Origin: Mercurialis annua
Lineage: Eukaryota > Streptophyta > Magnoliopsida > Malpighiales > Euphorbiaceae
Assembly (NCBI RefSeq): GCF_937616625.2
Contig: NC_065576.1
Coordinates: forward strand, 25,528,628-25,592,627
Reading direction: 5' to 3'
DNA: 64,000 nt
In this document: piece after piece, positions 51,301 to 62,475 of the stretch
How the letters are laid out: every line of letters begins with the position of its first letter
Numbering within the stretch: position 1 is the first letter of the stretch
Translations under genes and position numbers: made by a program
Notes under the pieces: generated by a model
Database searches by the model: none
What the model was told of the DNA's origin: nothing
What the model saw: only the letters and a program-made list of their open reading frames with translations

Positions 51301-52548
51301 ACCATGCTTATGTCGCGTCACAAGTCTCTCTAACGGGTCGTTCCGATTACCTATGAATGGTTAGGTTATATTACGCACAGTGTGCGTGAAAAGTAACAAT
51401 AGATTAGTATGTCGCATCTCAAGTCTCTTTAACGCGTCGTTCCGATTACTCGAAAATGGTTAGGTTATAGTACGCAAAGTGTGCGAGAAAAGTAATGCTA
51501 GATTAGTATGTCGCCTCTCAAGTCTCTTTAACGTGTCGTTCCGATTACCTAAGCATGGTTAGGTTATATTACGCAAGGTGTGCGTGAAAGGTGATGCTAG
51601 ATTAGAATGTCCCGTCTCAAGGCTCTTTTATGCGTCGTTCCGATTTCCTAAGCATGGTTAGGTTATATTATGCAAAGTGTGAATGAAAAGTTAAACTAGA
51701 TTAGTATGGGCGTCTCAAGTCTCTCTAACGCGTCATTCCAATTTTCTAAGCATGGTTACGTTATAATACGCAAAGTGTGCGTACAAAGTGACGCTAGATT
51801 AATGTGGCGCGTCTAAAGTCTTTGCGTCTTTTCAATTACCATGCTTATGTCGCGTCAGAAGTCTCTCTAACACATCATTCCGATTACCTAAGCATGGTTT
51901 GGTTATATTACCCAAAGGATGCGTGAAAAATGAAAATAGATTAGTATGTCGCGTCTCAAGTCCATTTAACGCGTCATTCCAACTACTTATGCATGGTTAG
52001 GTAATATTACGCAATGTGTGCGTGAAAAATGAAAATAGATTAGTATGTCGCGTCTTAGGTCAATCTAACTCGTCGTTCCAATTACCTAAGCATGGTTAGG
52101 TTTTATTATGCAATGTGTACGTGAAAATTGACACTAGATTGGTATATCGCGTCTCAAGTCTCTTAAACGTGTCGTTTTGATTACCATGCTTATGTCGCGT
52201 CGCAAGTCTCTCTAACGGGTCGTTCCGATTAACTAACAATGGTTACGTTATATTACGCAAAGAGTGCGTGAAAAGTAAAAATAGATTAGTATGTCGCGTC
52301 TCAAGTCTCTTTAACGCGTCGTTCCGATTACCCAAGAATGGTTAGGTTATATTGGGCAAAGTCTGCGAAAAAAGTAATGCTAGATTAGTATGTCGCGTCT
52401 CCAGTCTCTTTAACGCGTCCTTCTGATTACCTAAGCATGGTTACGTTATATTACGCTAGGTGTGCGTGAAAGGTGACGCTAGATTAGTATGTCGCGTCTC
52501 AAGGCTCTTTAATGCGTCGTTCCGATACCTGATCATGGTTGTTATATA
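45400..52548 (-). repeat. HOR domain with 887-bp and ~0.6-kb sub-units
   Basis: Two related marker monomers alternate. Type A (CGCATCTTA(G/C)GTCAA with CTCATCGATC) is at 46089, 47156, 49571 and 51177. Type B (CGCGT(G/C)TTAGGTCAA) is at 46581, 48043, 48930, 50439 and 52059. A-to-B distances are about 887, 868 and 882 bp, the first one being 492 bp. B-to-A distances are 575, 641 and 738 bp. Between 48043 and 48930 two B markers are 887 bp apart with no A between, as if a crossover had joined an A-position to a B-position. Private variants include GTATGGGCGTCTC, GAATGTCCCGTATC and CCCAAAGGGTGCG. All open frames here repeat one 33-residue unit. Confidence 0.87.
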
Positions 52549-55500
52549 GATTAGTATGTCGCGTCACAAGTCTCTTTAACGAGTCGTTCCGATTGCCTAA
52601 GCATTGTTAGGTTATAAGCAAAGAGTGCGAGAATAATGACGCTAGATTAGTATGTCGCGTCTTAAGTCTCTTTAACGCGTCATTCCGATTACCTAAGAAT
52701 GGTTAGGTTATATTACTCCAAGTGCGCGTTAAAAGTGCTGCTAGATTAGTATGTCACGTCACAAGTCTCTTTAACGCGTCGTTCTGATTACCTATGCATG
52801 GTTTCATTATATTAAGCAAAGTGTGCGTGAAAATTGGCGCTAGATTAGTATGTCGCGTCTCAAGTCTCTTTAACGCGTCGTTCCGATTACCTAAGCATGT
52901 TTAGGTTATATTACGCAAAGAGTACGAGAATAGTGACGCTATATTAGTATGCCGCGTCACAAGTCTCTCTAACGCGTCATTCTGATTAGCTACGCATGGA
53001 TAGGTTATATTACGAAAAGTGTGCGTGAAAAGTAATGCTAGATTTGTAAATTGCGTCACAACTCTCTCTAACGCGTCATTCTGATTACCTAAGTATGGTT
53101 AGGTTCTATTACGCAAAGTGTGGTGGAAAAGTGACGGTAGATTATTAAGCCGCGTCTTAAGTCTCTTTAACGCGTCGTTCCGATTACCTAAGCATGGTTA
53201 TGTTACATTGCGCAAAGTGTGCATGAAAAGTGACGCTAGATTAGCTTGTCACTTCTCAAGTCTCTTTAACGCGTCGTCCCGATTACATAAGTATGGTTGG
53301 GTTATTTTACGCAAAGTATGCATGGAAAGTATTGCTAGATTAGTATATCGCATCTCAAGTCTCTTTAACACGTCGTTCCGATTACCTCAGCATCGTTATG
53401 TTATATTACGCAAAGTGTCCGTGAAAAGTGACGCTAGATTAGTATGTCGCGTCTCAAGTCTCTTTAACGCGTCGTTTATATCGCCTCACAACTTTCTCTA
53501 TCACGTCGTTCCAATTACCAAAGCATGGTTAGGTTATATTACGCAGAGTGTGAATTAAAAATTACAATTGATTAAAATGTCGCGTCGCAAGTCTATTTAA
53601 CGCGTCGTTACGATTACAATGCCTATCTCGCGTCACAAGTCTGTCTAACGCGTCGTTTCGATTTCCTAATAGGGTTAGGTTATTGTACGCTAAGTGTGTG
53701 TGAAAAGTACCAGTAGATTAGAATGTCGTGTCTCAAGCCTCTTTAACGTGTCGTTCCGATTACCTAAGCATGGTTAGGTTATATTACGCAAAGTGTATGT
53801 GAAAAGTGACAATAGATTAGCATGTTGCGTCTCAAGTTTATTTAACGCGTCGTTCCGATTACCTAAGCATGGTTTCTATTATAGTACGAAAAGTGTGCAT
53901 GATATGTCGCGTCTCAATTATCTTTATCGCGTTATTCCTATTACCTAAGCATGGTTAGGTTATATTACGGAAAGCGTGAGTGAAAAGTGACGATAGATTA
54001 GTATGTTGCGTCTCAAGTCTCTTTAACGCGTCATTCCGATTATCAATGCATGGTTAAGTTATATTATGCAAAGTGTACGTGAAAAGTGACCCTAGAATAG
54101 TATGTCGCGTCTAAAGTCTCTTTAACACGTCGTTCCGATTACCTAAGCGTGGTTAGGTTATATTAAACAAAGTGTGCGTAAAATGCGACTCAAGAATCGT
54201 ATGACGTGTTTCAAGTCTATTTAACGCGTCGTTTCAATTACCATGCTTATGTCGAGTTACAAGTCTTTCTTACGCGTCGTTCCGATTACCTAAGCATGGT
54301 TAGGTACACAAATTGTGCGTGAAAAATGACAATAGATTAGTATGGCGCGTCTCAAGTCTATTTAACGTGTTGTTCCTATTACCTAAGCATGGTTAGGTTA
54401 TATTACGCAGGGTGTGCGTAAAAAGTGACGCTAGATTAGTATGTCGCGTCTCAAGGCTCTTTAATGTGTCGTTCCGATTAACTAAGCATGGTTAGGTTAT
54501 ATTACGCAATGTTTGCGTGAAAAGTGACGCTAGATTAGTATGTCGCGTCTCAAGTCTCTGTAACGCGTCGTTTCAATTACCATGCTTATGTCGCGTCACC
54601 AGTCTCTCTAACGCGTCGTTCCAATTACCTAAGCATGGTTAGTTTATAGTACGCAAAGTGCGCGTGAAAAGGATCAATATATTAGTATGTCGCGTCTCAA
54701 GTCTCTTTAACGCGTCGTTCCGATTACCTTAGCATGGTTAGGTTATATTACACAAAGTGTGCATGATAAATGACGATAGTCTCAAGCCTATTTAACGCGT
54801 CCTTCCGATTACCTAAGCATGCTTATTTTATATTACGCAAAGTGTGCGTGAAAAGTGACGTAGATTAGTAGGTCGCCTCTCAATTCTCTTTTCCATGTTA
54901 TTCCGATTACCTAAGCATGGTTAAGGTTATATTACGCAAAGTGTGCGTGAAAAGTGACGCTAGATTAGTATGTCGCGTCTCAAGTCCGTCTAACGAGTCG
55001 TTCCGATTACCTAAGAATGGTTAGGTTATATTAGGAAAAGTAAGCGTGAATAGTGACGCTGGATTAGTATGTCGCGTCCAAGTCTCTTTAACGCGTCGTA
55101 TCAATGTTGCTTATGTCGCGTTTGAAGTCTCTCTAACGCCTCGTTCTGATTACCTAAGCATGGTTGGGTTATATTACGCAAAGTGTGCGTGAAAAGTGAG
55201 GCTAGATTAGTATGTAGTGTCTCAAGTCTATTTAACGTATGGTTCCGATTACTTAAGCATCGTTAGGTTATATTACGCAAAATTTACGTGAAAAGTGATG
55301 CTAGATTAGTATGACGCATCTCCATTCTCTTCAACGCATTGTTTCGATTACCTAAGCATGGTTAGGTTATATTACGCAAAGCGTGCGTCAAAAGTGACGA
55401 TAGATTAGTAAGTCGCGCCTCAAGTTTGTTTAACGCGTTGTTCTGATTACCTAAGCATGGTTAGGTTATATTAGGGAAAGTGTGAGTGAAAAGTGACGCT

Positions 55501-56133
55501 AGATAAGTAAGTCGCGTCTCAAGTCTCTTTAACGCGTCGTCCCGATTACTTAAGGATGGTTATGCAAACTGTGTGTAAACAGTGACGCTAGATTAGTATG
55601 GCGCGTCTCAAGTTTATTTAACGCGTTGTTTCGATTACCAAGCTTATGTCGCGTCACAAGTCTCTCTAACACGTCGTTCTGATTACCTAAGCATGGTTAG
55701 GTTATATTACGCAAAGTGTGCGTGAAAAATGACAATTGGTTAGGATGTCGCGTTTCAAGTCTATTTAACGCGTCGTTCCAATTACCTAAGCATGGTTAGG
55801 TTATATTACTCAAGGTGTGCGTAAAACGTGACGCTAGATTAATTTGTCGCGTCTCAATTCTCAATAACTCATCGTTCCGATTGCCTAAGCATGGTTAGGT
55901 TATATTACACAAAGTTTGCGTGGAAAGTGATGCTATATTCGTATGTCGCGTCTCAAGTGTCCGTAACGCTTCTTTTCGATTACCATGCTTATGTCGCGTC
56001 ACAAATTTCTCTAACGCGTCGTTCTGATTGCCTAAGCATGGTTAGGTTATAGTACACAAAGCGTGCATGAAAAGGATCAATAGATTAGTATGTCGCGTTA
56101 CAAGTCTCTTTAACGCGCCGTTCCGATTACCTA
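52549..56133 (-). repeat. Segment A, reverse copy of a 3.57-kb inverted duplication
   Basis: This is the inverted partner of 27700-31268. The left edge is a deleted join, GTTATATA to GATTAGTATG, at 52548/52549; to its left the sequence belongs to the 46-52 kb HOR domain. The right edge is near the dyad at 56130-56145, where similarity passes to the partner of 34285. The copy beyond 54521 is repeated again at 58455 onward as part of the 3934-bp duplication, so part of segment A exists three times in the window. Confidence 0.9.
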
Positions 56134-59100
56134 AGCATTGTTAGGTTATTTTACGCAAGGTGTGCGTCAAAAGTGACGCTCGATTAAAATGTCACGTCTC
56201 ACGGCTCTTTAATGCGTCGTTCCGATTACCTAAGCATGGTTAGGTCATATTATGCAAAGTTTGCGTAAAAAGTGACGCTAGATTAGTATATCGTGTCTCA
56301 AGTCTCTTTTACGCATCATTTCGATTACCATGCTTAGGTCACGTCACACGTCTCTCTAACGCGTCGTTCCGATTAACTATGTAGGGTTAGGTTATATTAC
56401 GCAAAGTGTGCGTGAAAAGTGACGTTAGACATACTCTTTAACGCGTCGTTTCGATTATCTAGGCATGGTTTGGTTATATTACGCAAAGTGTGCGTAAAAA
56501 GTGACGCTAGATTAGTATGATACGTCTCAAGTCTCTTAAAAGCGTCGTTTTGATTACCATTCTTATCTCGGGTCACAATTCTCTTCAACACGTTGTTACG
56601 ATTACCTATGCATGGTTAGGTTATATTACGCAAAGTTTGCGTGAAAAGTGACATTAGATCAGTATGTCGCGTCTCAAGTCATTCTAACGCGTCGTTTCAA
56701 TTTCCTTAGCATGGTTACGTTATATTACGCAAAGTGTGCGTGAAAAGTGACACTAGATTAATATGGCGCGTCGCAAGTCTTTTTAACGTGTTGTTTCGAT
56801 TACCATGCTTATGTCGCGTCAGAAGTCCCTCCAAACGCGTCGTTCCGATTAACTAAGCATGGTTAGGTTATATTACGCAAAGTGTGCGTGAAAAATGACA
56901 ATAGATTGTATGTCGCGACTCAAGTCCATTTAACGAGTCGTTCCAATTACTTAAGCATAGTTAGGTTATATTACGCAAAGTGTGCGTGAAAAATGACAAT
57001 AGATTAGTATGTCGCGTCTTAAGTCTATCTAACTCGTCGTTCTGATTACTTTAGCGTGGTTAGGTTATATTATGCAATGTATACGTGAAAAGTGATGCTA
57101 GATTAGTATGTCGCGTCTCAAGTCTCTTCAGCGCGTCGTTTTGATTACCATGCTTATGTCGCGTCACAAGTCTCTCTAATGGGTAGTTCCTATTATCAAA
57201 GAATGGTTAGGTTATATTACGCAGGGTGTGCGTGAAAATTAATAATTGATTAGTATGTCGCGTCTCAAGTCTCTTTAACACGTCGTTCTGATTACCCAAG
57301 AGTGGTTAGGTTATATTACGTAAAGTGTGCGAGAAAAGTAATGCTAGATTAGTATGTCGAGTCTCCAGTCTCTTTAACGCGTCGTTCCGATTAGCTAAGC
57401 TTGGTTAGGTTATATTAACAAGGTGTGCGTGAAAAGTTACGCTAGATTAGAATGTCCCGTCTCAAGGCTCTTTAATGCATCGTTCCGATTACCTAAGGGC
57501 GGTTGTTATATTATGCAAAGTTTGCGTGAAAAGTGACATAGTATGTCGCGTCTCAAGTCTCTTTAACGCATCGTTTCGATTACCATGCTTATGTCGCGTC
57601 ACAAGTCTCTCTAACGCGTTGTTTTGATTACTTGAGCATGGTTAGCTTATAATACGCAAAGTGTGCGTGAAAAGAAACAATAGATTAGTATGTCGCGTCC
57701 CAAGTCTCTTTATAGCGTCATTCCGATTAACTACGCATGGTTAGGTTATATTATGAAAGTGTGCGTGAAAAGTGACAATAGTATGTCGCATCTCAAGTCT
57801 ATTTAACGCGTCGTTCCGACTACCTAAGCATGGTCAGGTTATATTTCGCAGAGTGTGCGTGAAAAGTGACATTAGATTAGTATGTTGCGTCTCAAATCTC
57901 ACTAACGCGTCATTCCGATTACCTAAGCATGGTTAGGTTATTTACGCAAAGCCTGCGTGAAAAGTGACGCTAGATTAGTATGTCGCGTCTCGGGTTTGTT
58001 TAACGCGTCATTCCGATTACCTAAGCATGGTTAGGTTATATTAAGCAAAGTGTTCGTGAAAAGTGACGCTAGATTAGTATGTCCCGTCTCATGTCTCTTT
58101 AACGCGTCGTTCCGATTACCTTAGAATGGTTAGGTTATGTTACGCAAAGTGTGCGTAAAAAGTGACGCTAGATTAGTATGGCCCGTCTCAAGTCTCTTTG
58201 AAGCGTTGTTTCGATTACCAAGCTTAAGTCGCGTCATAAGTCTCTTTAACGCGTTATGCCGATTACCTAAGCATGGTTAGGTTATATTACGTAAAGTGTG
58301 CCTAAAAAATGACAATAGATTAGTATGTCGCCTGTCAAGTCTATTTAACGCGTCGTTCCGATTACCTAAGCAGCATGTTGCGTCTTAAGTCTCTTTAACG
58401 CGTCGTTGCGGTTACCTAAGTATAATTCGGTTATATTACGCAAAGTGTGCGTTAAAAGTGACGCTAGATTAGTATGTCGCGTCTCAAGTCTCTGTAACGC
58501 GTCGTTTCAATTACCATGCTTATGTCGCGTCACCAGTCTCTCTAACGCGTCGTTCCGATTACCTAAGCATGGTTAGTTTATAGTACGCAAGGTGCGCGTG
58601 AAAAGGATCAATATATTAGTATGTCGCGTCTCAAGTCTCTTTAACGCGTCGTTCCGATTACCTTAGCATGGTTAGGTTATATTACACAAAGTGTGCATGA
58701 TAAATGACGATAGTCTCAAGCCTATTTAACGCGTCCTTCCGATTACCTAAGCATGCTTATTTTATATTACGCAAAGTGTGCGTGAAAAGTGACGTAGATT
58801 AGTAGGTCGCCTCTCAATTCTCTTTTCCATGTTATTCCGATTACCTAAGCATGGTTAAGGTTATATTACGCAAAGTGTGCGTGAAAAGTGACGCTAGATT
58901 AGTATGTCGCGTCTCAAGTCCGTCTAACGAGTCGTTCCGATTACCTAAGAATGGTTAGGTTATATTAGGAAAAGTAAGCGTGAATAGTGACGCTGGATTA
59001 GTATGTCGCGTCCAAGTCTCTTTAACGCGTCGTATCAATGTTGCTTATGTCGCGTTTGAAGTCTCTCTAACGCCTCGTTCTGATTACCTAAGCATGGTTA

Positions 59101-62100
59101 GGTTATATTACGCAAAGTGTGCGTGAAAAGTGAGGCTAGATTAGTATGTAGTGTGTCAAGTCTATTTAACGTATGGTTCCGATTACTTAAGCATCGTTAG
59201 GTTATATTACGCAAAATTTACGTGAAAAGTGATGCTAGATTAGTATGACGCATCTCCATTCTCTTCAACGCATTGTTTCGATTACCTAAGCATGGTTAGG
59301 TTATATTACGCAAAGCGTGCGTCAAAAGTGACGATAGATTAGTAAGTCGCGCCTCAAGTTTGTTTAACGCGTTGTTCTGATTACCTAAGCATGGTTAGGT
59401 TATATTAGGGAAAGTGTGCGTGAAAAGTGACGCTAGATAAGTAAGTCGCGTCTCAAGTCTCTTTAACGCGTCGTCCCGATTACTTAAGGATGGTTATGCA
59501 AACTGTGTGTAAACAGTGACGCTAGATTAGTATGGCGCGTCTCAAGTTTATTTAACGCGTTGTTTCGATTACCAAGCTTATGTCGCGTCACAAGTCTCTC
59601 TAACACGTCGTTCTGATTACCTAAGCATGGTTAGGTTATATTACGCAAAGTGTGCGTGAAAAATGACAATTGGTTAGGATGTCGCGTTTCAAGTCTATTT
59701 AACGCGTCGTTCCAATTACCTAAGCATGGTTAGGTTATATTACTCAAGGTGTGCGTAAAACGTGACGCTAGATTAATTTGTCGCGTCTCAATTCTCAATA
59801 ACTCATCGTTCCGATTGCCTAAGCATGGTTAGGTTATATTACACAAAGTTTGCGTGGAAAGTGATGCTATATTCGTATGTCGCGTCTCAAGTGTCCGTAA
59901 CGCTTCTTTTCGATTACCATGCTTATGTCGCGTCACAAATTTCTCTAACGCGTCGTTCTGATTGCCTAAGCATGGTTAGGTTATAGTACACAAAGCGTGC
60001 ATGAAAAGGATCAATAGATTAGTATGTCGCGTTACAAGTCTCTTTAACGCGCCGTTCCGATTACCTAAGCATTGTTAGGTTATTTTACGCAAGGTGTGCG
60101 TCAAAAGTGACGCTCGATTAAAATGTCACGTCTCACGGCTCTTTAATGCGTCGTTCCGATTACCTAAGCATGGTTAGGTCATATTATGCAAAGTTTGCGT
60201 AAAAAGTGACGCTAGATTAGTATATCGTGTCTCAAGTCTCTTTTACGCATCATTTCGATTACCATGCTTAGGTCACGTCACACGTCTCTCTAACGCGTCG
60301 TTCCGATTAACTATGTAGGGTTAGGTTATATTACGCAAAGTGTGCGTGAAAAGTGACGTTAGACATACTCTTTAACGCGTCGTTTCGATTATCTAGGCAT
60401 GGTTTGGTTATATTACGCAAAGTGTGCGTAAAAAGTGACGCTAGATTAGTATGATACGTCTCAAGTCTCTTAAAAGCGTCGTTTTGATTACCATTCTTAT
60501 CTCGGGTCACAATTCTCTTCAACACGTTGTTACGATTACCTATGCATGGTTAGGTTATATTACGCAAAGTTTGCGTGAAAAGTGACATTAGATCAGTATG
60601 TCGCGTCTCAAGTCATTCTAACGCGTCGTTTCAATTTCCTTAGCATGGTTACGTTATATTACGCAAAGTGTGCGTGAAAAGTGACACTAGATTAATATGG
60701 CGCGTCGCAAGTCTTTTTAACGTGTTGTTTCGATTACCATGCTTATGTCGCGTCAGAAGTCCCTCCAAACGCGTCGTTCCGATTAACTAAGCATGGTTAG
60801 GTTATATTACGCAAAGTGTGCGTGAAAAATGACAATAGATTGTATGTCGCGACTCAAGTCCATTTAACGAGTCGTTCCAATTACTTAAGCATAGTTAGGT
60901 TATATTACGCAAAGTGTGCGTGAAAAACGACAATAGATTAGTATGTCGCGTCTTAAGTCTATCTAACTCGTCGTTCTGATTACTTTAGCGTGGTTAGGTT
61001 ATATTATGCAATGTATACGTGAAAAGTGATGCTAGATTAGTATGTCGCGTCTCAAGTCTCTTCAGCGCGTCGTTTTGATTACCATGCTTATGTCGCGTCA
61101 CAAGTCTCTCTAATGGGTAGTTCCTATTATCAAAGAATGGTTAGGTTATATTACGCAGGGTGTGCGTGAAAATTAATAATTGATTAGTATGTCGCGTCTC
61201 AAGTCTCTTTAACACGTCGTTCTGATTACCCAAGAGTGGTTAGGTTATATTACGTAAAGTGTGCGAGAAAAGTAATGCTAGATTAGTATGTCGAGTCTCC
61301 AGTCTCTTTAACGCGTCGTTCCGATTAGCTAAGCTTGGTTAGGTTATATTAACAAGGTGTGCTTGAAAAGTTACGCTAGATTAGAATGTCCCGTCTCAAG
61401 GCTCTTTAATGCATCGTTCCGATTACCTAAGGGCGGTTGTTATATTATGCAAAGTTTGCGTGAAAAGTGACATAGTATGTCGCGTCTCAAGTCTCTTTAA
61501 CGCGTCGTTTCGATTACCATGCTTATGTCGCGTCACAAGTCTCTCTAACGCGTTGTTTTGATTACTTGAGCATGGTTAGCTTATAATACGCAAAGTGTGC
61601 GTGAAAAGAAACAATAGATTAGTATGTCGCGTCCCAAGTCTCTTTATAGCGTCATTCCGATTAACTAAGCATGGTTAGGTTATATTATGAAAGTGTGCGT
61701 GAAAAGTGACAATAGTATGTCGCATCTCAAGTCTATTTAACGCGTCGTTCCGACTACCTAAGCATGGTCAGGTTATATTTCGCAGAGTGTGCGTGAAAAG
61801 TGACATTAGATTAGTATGTTGCGTCTCAAATCTCACTAACGCGTCATTCCGATTACCTAAGCATGGTTAGGTTATTTACGCAAAGCCTGCGTGAAAAGTG
61901 ACGCTAGATTAGTATGTCGCGTCTCGGGTTTGTTTAACGCGTCATTCCGATTACCTAAGCATGGTTAGGTTATATTAAGCAAAGTGTTCGTGAAAAGTGA
62001 CGCTAGATTAGTATGTCCCGTCTCATGTCTCTTTAACGCGTCGTTCCGATTACCTAAGAATGGTTAGGTTATGTTACGCAAAGTGTGCGTAAAAAGTGAC

Positions 62101-62388
62101 GCTAGATTAGTATGGCCCGTCTCAAGTCTCTTTGAAGCGTTGTTTCGATTACCAAGCTTAAGTCGCGTCATAAGTCTCTTTAACGCGTTATGCCGATTAC
62201 CTAAGCATGGTTAGGTTATATTACGTAAAGTGTGCCTAAAAAATGACAATAGATTAGTATGTCGCCTGTCAAGTCTATTTAACGCGTCGTTCCGATTACC
62301 TAAGCAGCATGTTGCGTCTTAAGTCTCTTTAACGCGTCGTTGCGGTTACCTAAGTATAATTCGGTTATATTACGCAAAGTGTGCGTTA
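54521..62388 (-). repeat. 3934-bp tandem duplication, nearly identical copies
   Basis: Copy 1 is 54521-58454 and copy 2 is 58455-62388. Every marker checked has an offset of exactly 3934 bp (for example 54561/58495, 58371/62305, and the open frames 56397/60331). I saw about ten single-base differences by eye, among them A/G at 54623/58557 and others near 55165, 55232, 55492, 56998, 57431, 57569, 57737 and 58134, so identity is about 99.7%. The crossover lies in a stretch of about 38 bp shared by three monomers (54521, 58455, 62389), as expected of unequal exchange. 3934 is not a whole multiple of 99 because short modules and deletions are included. Confidence 0.95.
56134..58370 (-). repeat. 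Segment B, reverse copy
   Basis: This is the inverted partner of 32644-34285 with an extra block of about 600 bp at 56690-57290. That extra block is also present in the direct relative at about 17880-18540, so it is probably ancestral and was deleted in the forward copy. The right boundary is inside a dyad: CCTAAG at 58365-58370 is followed by CAGCATGTTGCG, where the forward partner continues as a normal dyad. A second full copy lies 3934 bp further right. Confidence 0.88.
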
Positions 62389-62430
62389 AAAGTGACGCTA
62401 GATTAGTATGTCGCGTCTCAAGTCTCTTTA

Positions 62431-62475
62431 ACGCGTCGTTCCGATTACCATGCTTAGGTAATCGGAATGACGCGC
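62431..62475. other. Orientation switch 6 (reverse to forward), 19-bp hairpin around flipped core
   Basis: The left arm is 62431-62449 and the right arm 62457-62475. They are inverted copies with two mismatches in 19, separated by the 7-base loop ATGCTTA. The left half, GATTACCATGCTTA, is identical to the start of the reverse 48-bp short module. The right half, ATGCTTAGGTAATCGG, is an ordinary forward monomer. Open frames on both strands (62300-62527 and 62340-62546) mirror each other because of this palindrome. Confidence 0.88.

Larger units (their letters stand above)
45321..62449 (-). repeat. Reverse satellite block 6
   Basis: This reverse block is 17.1 kb long with three parts. From 45321 to about 52548 is a HOR domain with 887-bp and 0.58-0.74 kb sub-units, related in direct orientation to 11.08-12.84 kb. 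From 52549 to 58370 is an inverted, reordered copy of parts of forward block 5. From 58455 to 62388 is a second, nearly identical copy of 54521-58454. The block ends in a hairpin at 62431-62475. The longest open frame of the window (53118-53558, 146 codons) lies here and is only the 33-residue repeat with its usual stop mutated. Confidence 0.93.

Noticed and set aside
53118..53558. 146-codon open frame, longest in the window, as a protein gene
   Set aside because: It is the 33-residue satellite unit (KSDARLVCRVSSLFNASFRL-like) repeated four times. The inverted copy at 30331-30627 is interrupted differently, and no start context, domain or unique sequence is present.
33826..60525. Three nearly identical 64-residue frames (33826-34020, 56397-56591, 60331-60525) as a conserved gene family
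   Set aside because: Identity is explained by DNA duplication: forward and reverse copies of segment B and the 3934-bp tandem duplication. Flanks are equally identical.
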